DNA of 7,507 bases from NCBI GenBank assembly GCA_009785715.1, contig WQVT01000106.1:1-7507 (forward strand), written 5' to 3'. The notes below the pieces were generated by a model. It was given only the letters and a program-made list of their open reading frames with translations. It was not told the DNA's origin and made no database searches. The position numbers were made by a program, and so were the translations under genes. This document shows, one piece after another, positions 5,851-7,507 of this stretch (positions within the stretch are counted from its first letter, which is position 1; the number at the start of each line of letters is the position of its first letter). Source of the DNA: Acidimicrobiaceae bacterium. Lineage in GTDB: Bacteria > Actinomycetota > Acidimicrobiia > Acidimicrobiales > Palsa-688.

Positions 5851-7507
5851 CAGCGAGGTGAAAAACCAGCGGGTCATCGAGCGCGTGAACTCCCATGAGA
5901 AGGCCATGCGCACCCTGTCCGACGCCCAGCTCCGGGACAAGACGCGAGAGTTCCAAGAACGGCTCGGGAAGGGCGAGCATCTCGACCATCTCCTGCCCGA
6001 GGCGTACGCGGCGGTCAGGGAGGCGGACCTGCGGGTCGTCGGGAAGTTCCCCTACGAGAACCAGGTCCTCGCCGCGATCATCATGCACCAGGGCGACATC
6101 GCGGCGATGAAGACCGGGGAAGGCAAGAGCCTCACCGCGACGCTTCCCCTTTACCTCAACGCCTTGACGGGTCGCGGCTCGATCCTCGTCACGGTCAACG
6201 GCTACCTGGCCCGCCGCGACGCCGAGGAGTTTGGGCCGGTGTTCGAGTTCATGGGTCTCCGGCTTGCGATCGGCGTTCCCGAGGCGGGCAGCGCCGACTT
6301 CTCCACCGCGGAGAAGAAGGATATCTACGCCGCGGACGTCGTCTACTCGACGAGTGACAAGGTCGGCTTCGACTACCTCCTCGAGAACCTTGCCGGGACG
6401 AGCGAGGACAAATACCTCCGCCCGTTCAACTACGTGCTGATCGACGAGGCGGACGCGATCCTCCTCGACATGGCTCAGATGCCGCTGGTCGTCTCGGGGG
6501 CACCGCGCGTGCAGTCCAACCTTTATCCGTTGGCCGACAGGTTCGTTGCGACGCTTCGCGAGGGAGTCGACTACGAGAACGACGAGAGCACGGGAATCGT
6601 CAATCTCACCGAGGACGGAGTCGCTGCGGGGAACCGATTCTTCCATGTCGGGAGCCTCTACGACCCCCAGCATTTCCAGCTCAACCGCCACATCAACCTG
6701 GCGCTGCGGGCGCGGACGCGCTTCCAGCCGATGCGGGACTACCGGGTGCAGGGCGGCAACCTGGTCCTCCTGAGCGCCGTGACCGGCCGGTTCATCGGGG
6801 GCAACAAGCTCCAGGGCGGGCTCCACCAGGCCATCGAGGGCAGGGAGAACCTGCAGATCACCACGGAGAACCGGGCGATGGCGTCGGTGACGTATCAGAA
6901 CCTGTTCCTCATGTTCGACAAGATGGGCGGGATGACGGGCACGGCGAAGGGATCGGAGAAGGAGCTCCTCAAGACCTACGGGACCAAGCTCATCGAGATC
7001 CCGACCTACCGACCGGTCATCCGAACCGACGAGCCGGACATCGTCGTGGCGACGATCGAGGAAAAGGAACGCCTCGTGATGGACTACGTCGAGGAGGTTC
7101 GTCAGACGGGACGGCCGATCCTGCTCACGACGGCCTCGGTGCAGAGCTCGGTCAAGTTCTCCCGGTACCTCCTCGACCGCGGCATCGAACACAACCTCCT
7201 CAACGCCTTGAGCGAGGCCCACGAGGCGGAGATGGTCAGCGAGGCCGGGCGTAAGGGGGCGATCACGGTCGCCACCCTGATCGCCGGGCGAGGAACCGAC
7301 ATCAAGGTCACGGCGGACGCCAAGGAACTGGGCGGCCTCGTCATCATCGCCACGGAGAAGCTGCCCAACCAGCGCATCGAGGGCCAGGTGCGGGGCCGTG
7401 CCGGACGCCAGGGCGACCCGGGCTCGAGTCGCTTCTATGCGTCGTTGGAGGACGACCTTTTCGTGCAGTGGGGCTCGGTCAAGCAGGAGAATATCCGCAA
7501 GAAGCAC
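5843..7507 (+). CDS. secA2: accessory Sec motor ATPase SecA2 (3' truncated by window end)
   Basis: The frame is open for 555 codons to the last base with no stop. That is about 70% of a typical SecA2 of roughly 790 residues. The ATPase drives the SRR glycoprotein through SecY2 and cycles between cytosol and membrane. Visible motifs are Walker A MKTGEGKS (89-96, Lys95), Walker B LIDEADAIL (199-207), VGFDYLLENLA (174-184), and GAPRVQSNLYPLADRF (219-234), which is typical of SRR-type SecA2 rather than housekeeping SecA. Further on come MGGMTGTAKGSEKE (361-374), the second nucleotide-binding domain AGRGTDIKV (481-489), and QVRGRAGRQGDPGSSRFY (515-532). Thr of the usual GKT is Ser here, a conservative change. 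The start has a ribosome binding site and the N-terminus aligns well from memory with S. gordonii SecA2. The missing part should hold the rest of the scaffold and wing domains. Confidence 0.95.
   Translation, partial: MASSEVKNQRVIERVNSHEKAMRTLSDAQLRDKTREFQERLGKGEHLDHLLPEAYAAVREADLRVVGKFPYENQVLAAIIMHQGDIAAMKTGEGKSLTATLPLYLNALTGRGSILVTVNGYLARRDAEEFGPVFEFMGLRLAIGVPEAGSADFSTAEKKDIYAADVVYSTSDKVGFDYLLENLAGTSEDKYLRPFNYVLIDEADAILLDMAQMPLVVSGAPRVQSNLYPLADRFVATLREGVDYENDESTGIVNLTEDGVAAGNRFFHVGSLYDPQHFQLNRHINLALRARTRFQPMRDYRVQGGNLVLLSAVTGRFIGGNKLQGGLHQAIEGRENLQITTENRAMASVTYQNLFLMFDKMGGMTGTAKGSEKELLKTYGTKLIEIPTYRPVIRTDEPDIVVATIEEKERLVMDYVEEVRQTGRPILLTTASVQSSVKFSRYLLDRGIEHNLLNALSEAHEAEMVSEAGRKGAITVATLIAGRGTDIKVTADAKELGGLVIIATEKLPNQRIEGQVRGRAGRQGDPGSSRFYASLEDDLFVQWGSVKQENIRKKH

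Noticed and set aside
5810..7507. 565-codon open frame on the - strand
   Set aside because: It lies antisense to secA2, whose + strand frame carries all SecA motifs. Long antisense frames are common in GC-rich genes, and this one shows no recognisable domain.

Overview
The window carries the core of an accessory Sec (SecA2/SecY2) export locus, the pathway that glycosylates and secretes serine-rich-repeat (SRR) adhesins. The order is 3' end of an SRR-like substrate gene, secY2, asp1, asp2, asp3, secA2, all on the + strand. The machinery order matches the classical secY2-asp1-asp2-asp3-secA2 order of streptococci. The DNA is clearly GC-rich (estimated by eye at about 60-66%), with G/C-ending codons and a GTG start. 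This points to a high-GC Gram-positive (actinobacterial) host or a high-GC relative of the usual Firmicutes hosts. I cannot name the genus.

Layout: (1) 2-1009 is the C-terminal 335 residues of a surface or secreted protein that starts upstream. It has about 213 residues of Gly/Ala/Gln-rich repeat, including three 15-residue tandem units, then a 72-residue block with about 42% Ser, then a 47-residue tail with no LPXTG motif and no membrane anchor. (2) A 31-base gap holds the ribosome binding site of secY2 (1041-2345), an accessory translocon channel with ten predicted membrane segments. (3) asp1 (2342-3913), asp2 (3888-5423) and asp3 (5404-5850) encode the accessory Sec proteins. Asp2 keeps the Ser nucleophile motif and a His of its acetyltransferase active site. 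(4) secA2 (5843 to the window end) encodes the first 555 residues of the accessory motor ATPase, with intact Walker A, Walker B and C-terminal helicase motifs.

From secY2 onward every gene overlaps the next by 4-26 bases and has its own Shine-Dalgarno sequence, so this is a tightly coupled operon. Working model from the known family: the substrate is O-glycosylated in the cytosol by GtfA/GtfB (not in this window, expected downstream). Asp2 O-acetylates its GlcNAc, Asp1-3 deliver it to SecA2, and SecA2 drives it through SecY2. The unusual parts are the Gly/Ala/Gln plus short Ser-rich substrate without a sortase signal, and a complete accessory Sec set in a high-GC genome. No RNA genes, mobile elements, CRISPR arrays or terminators were seen.
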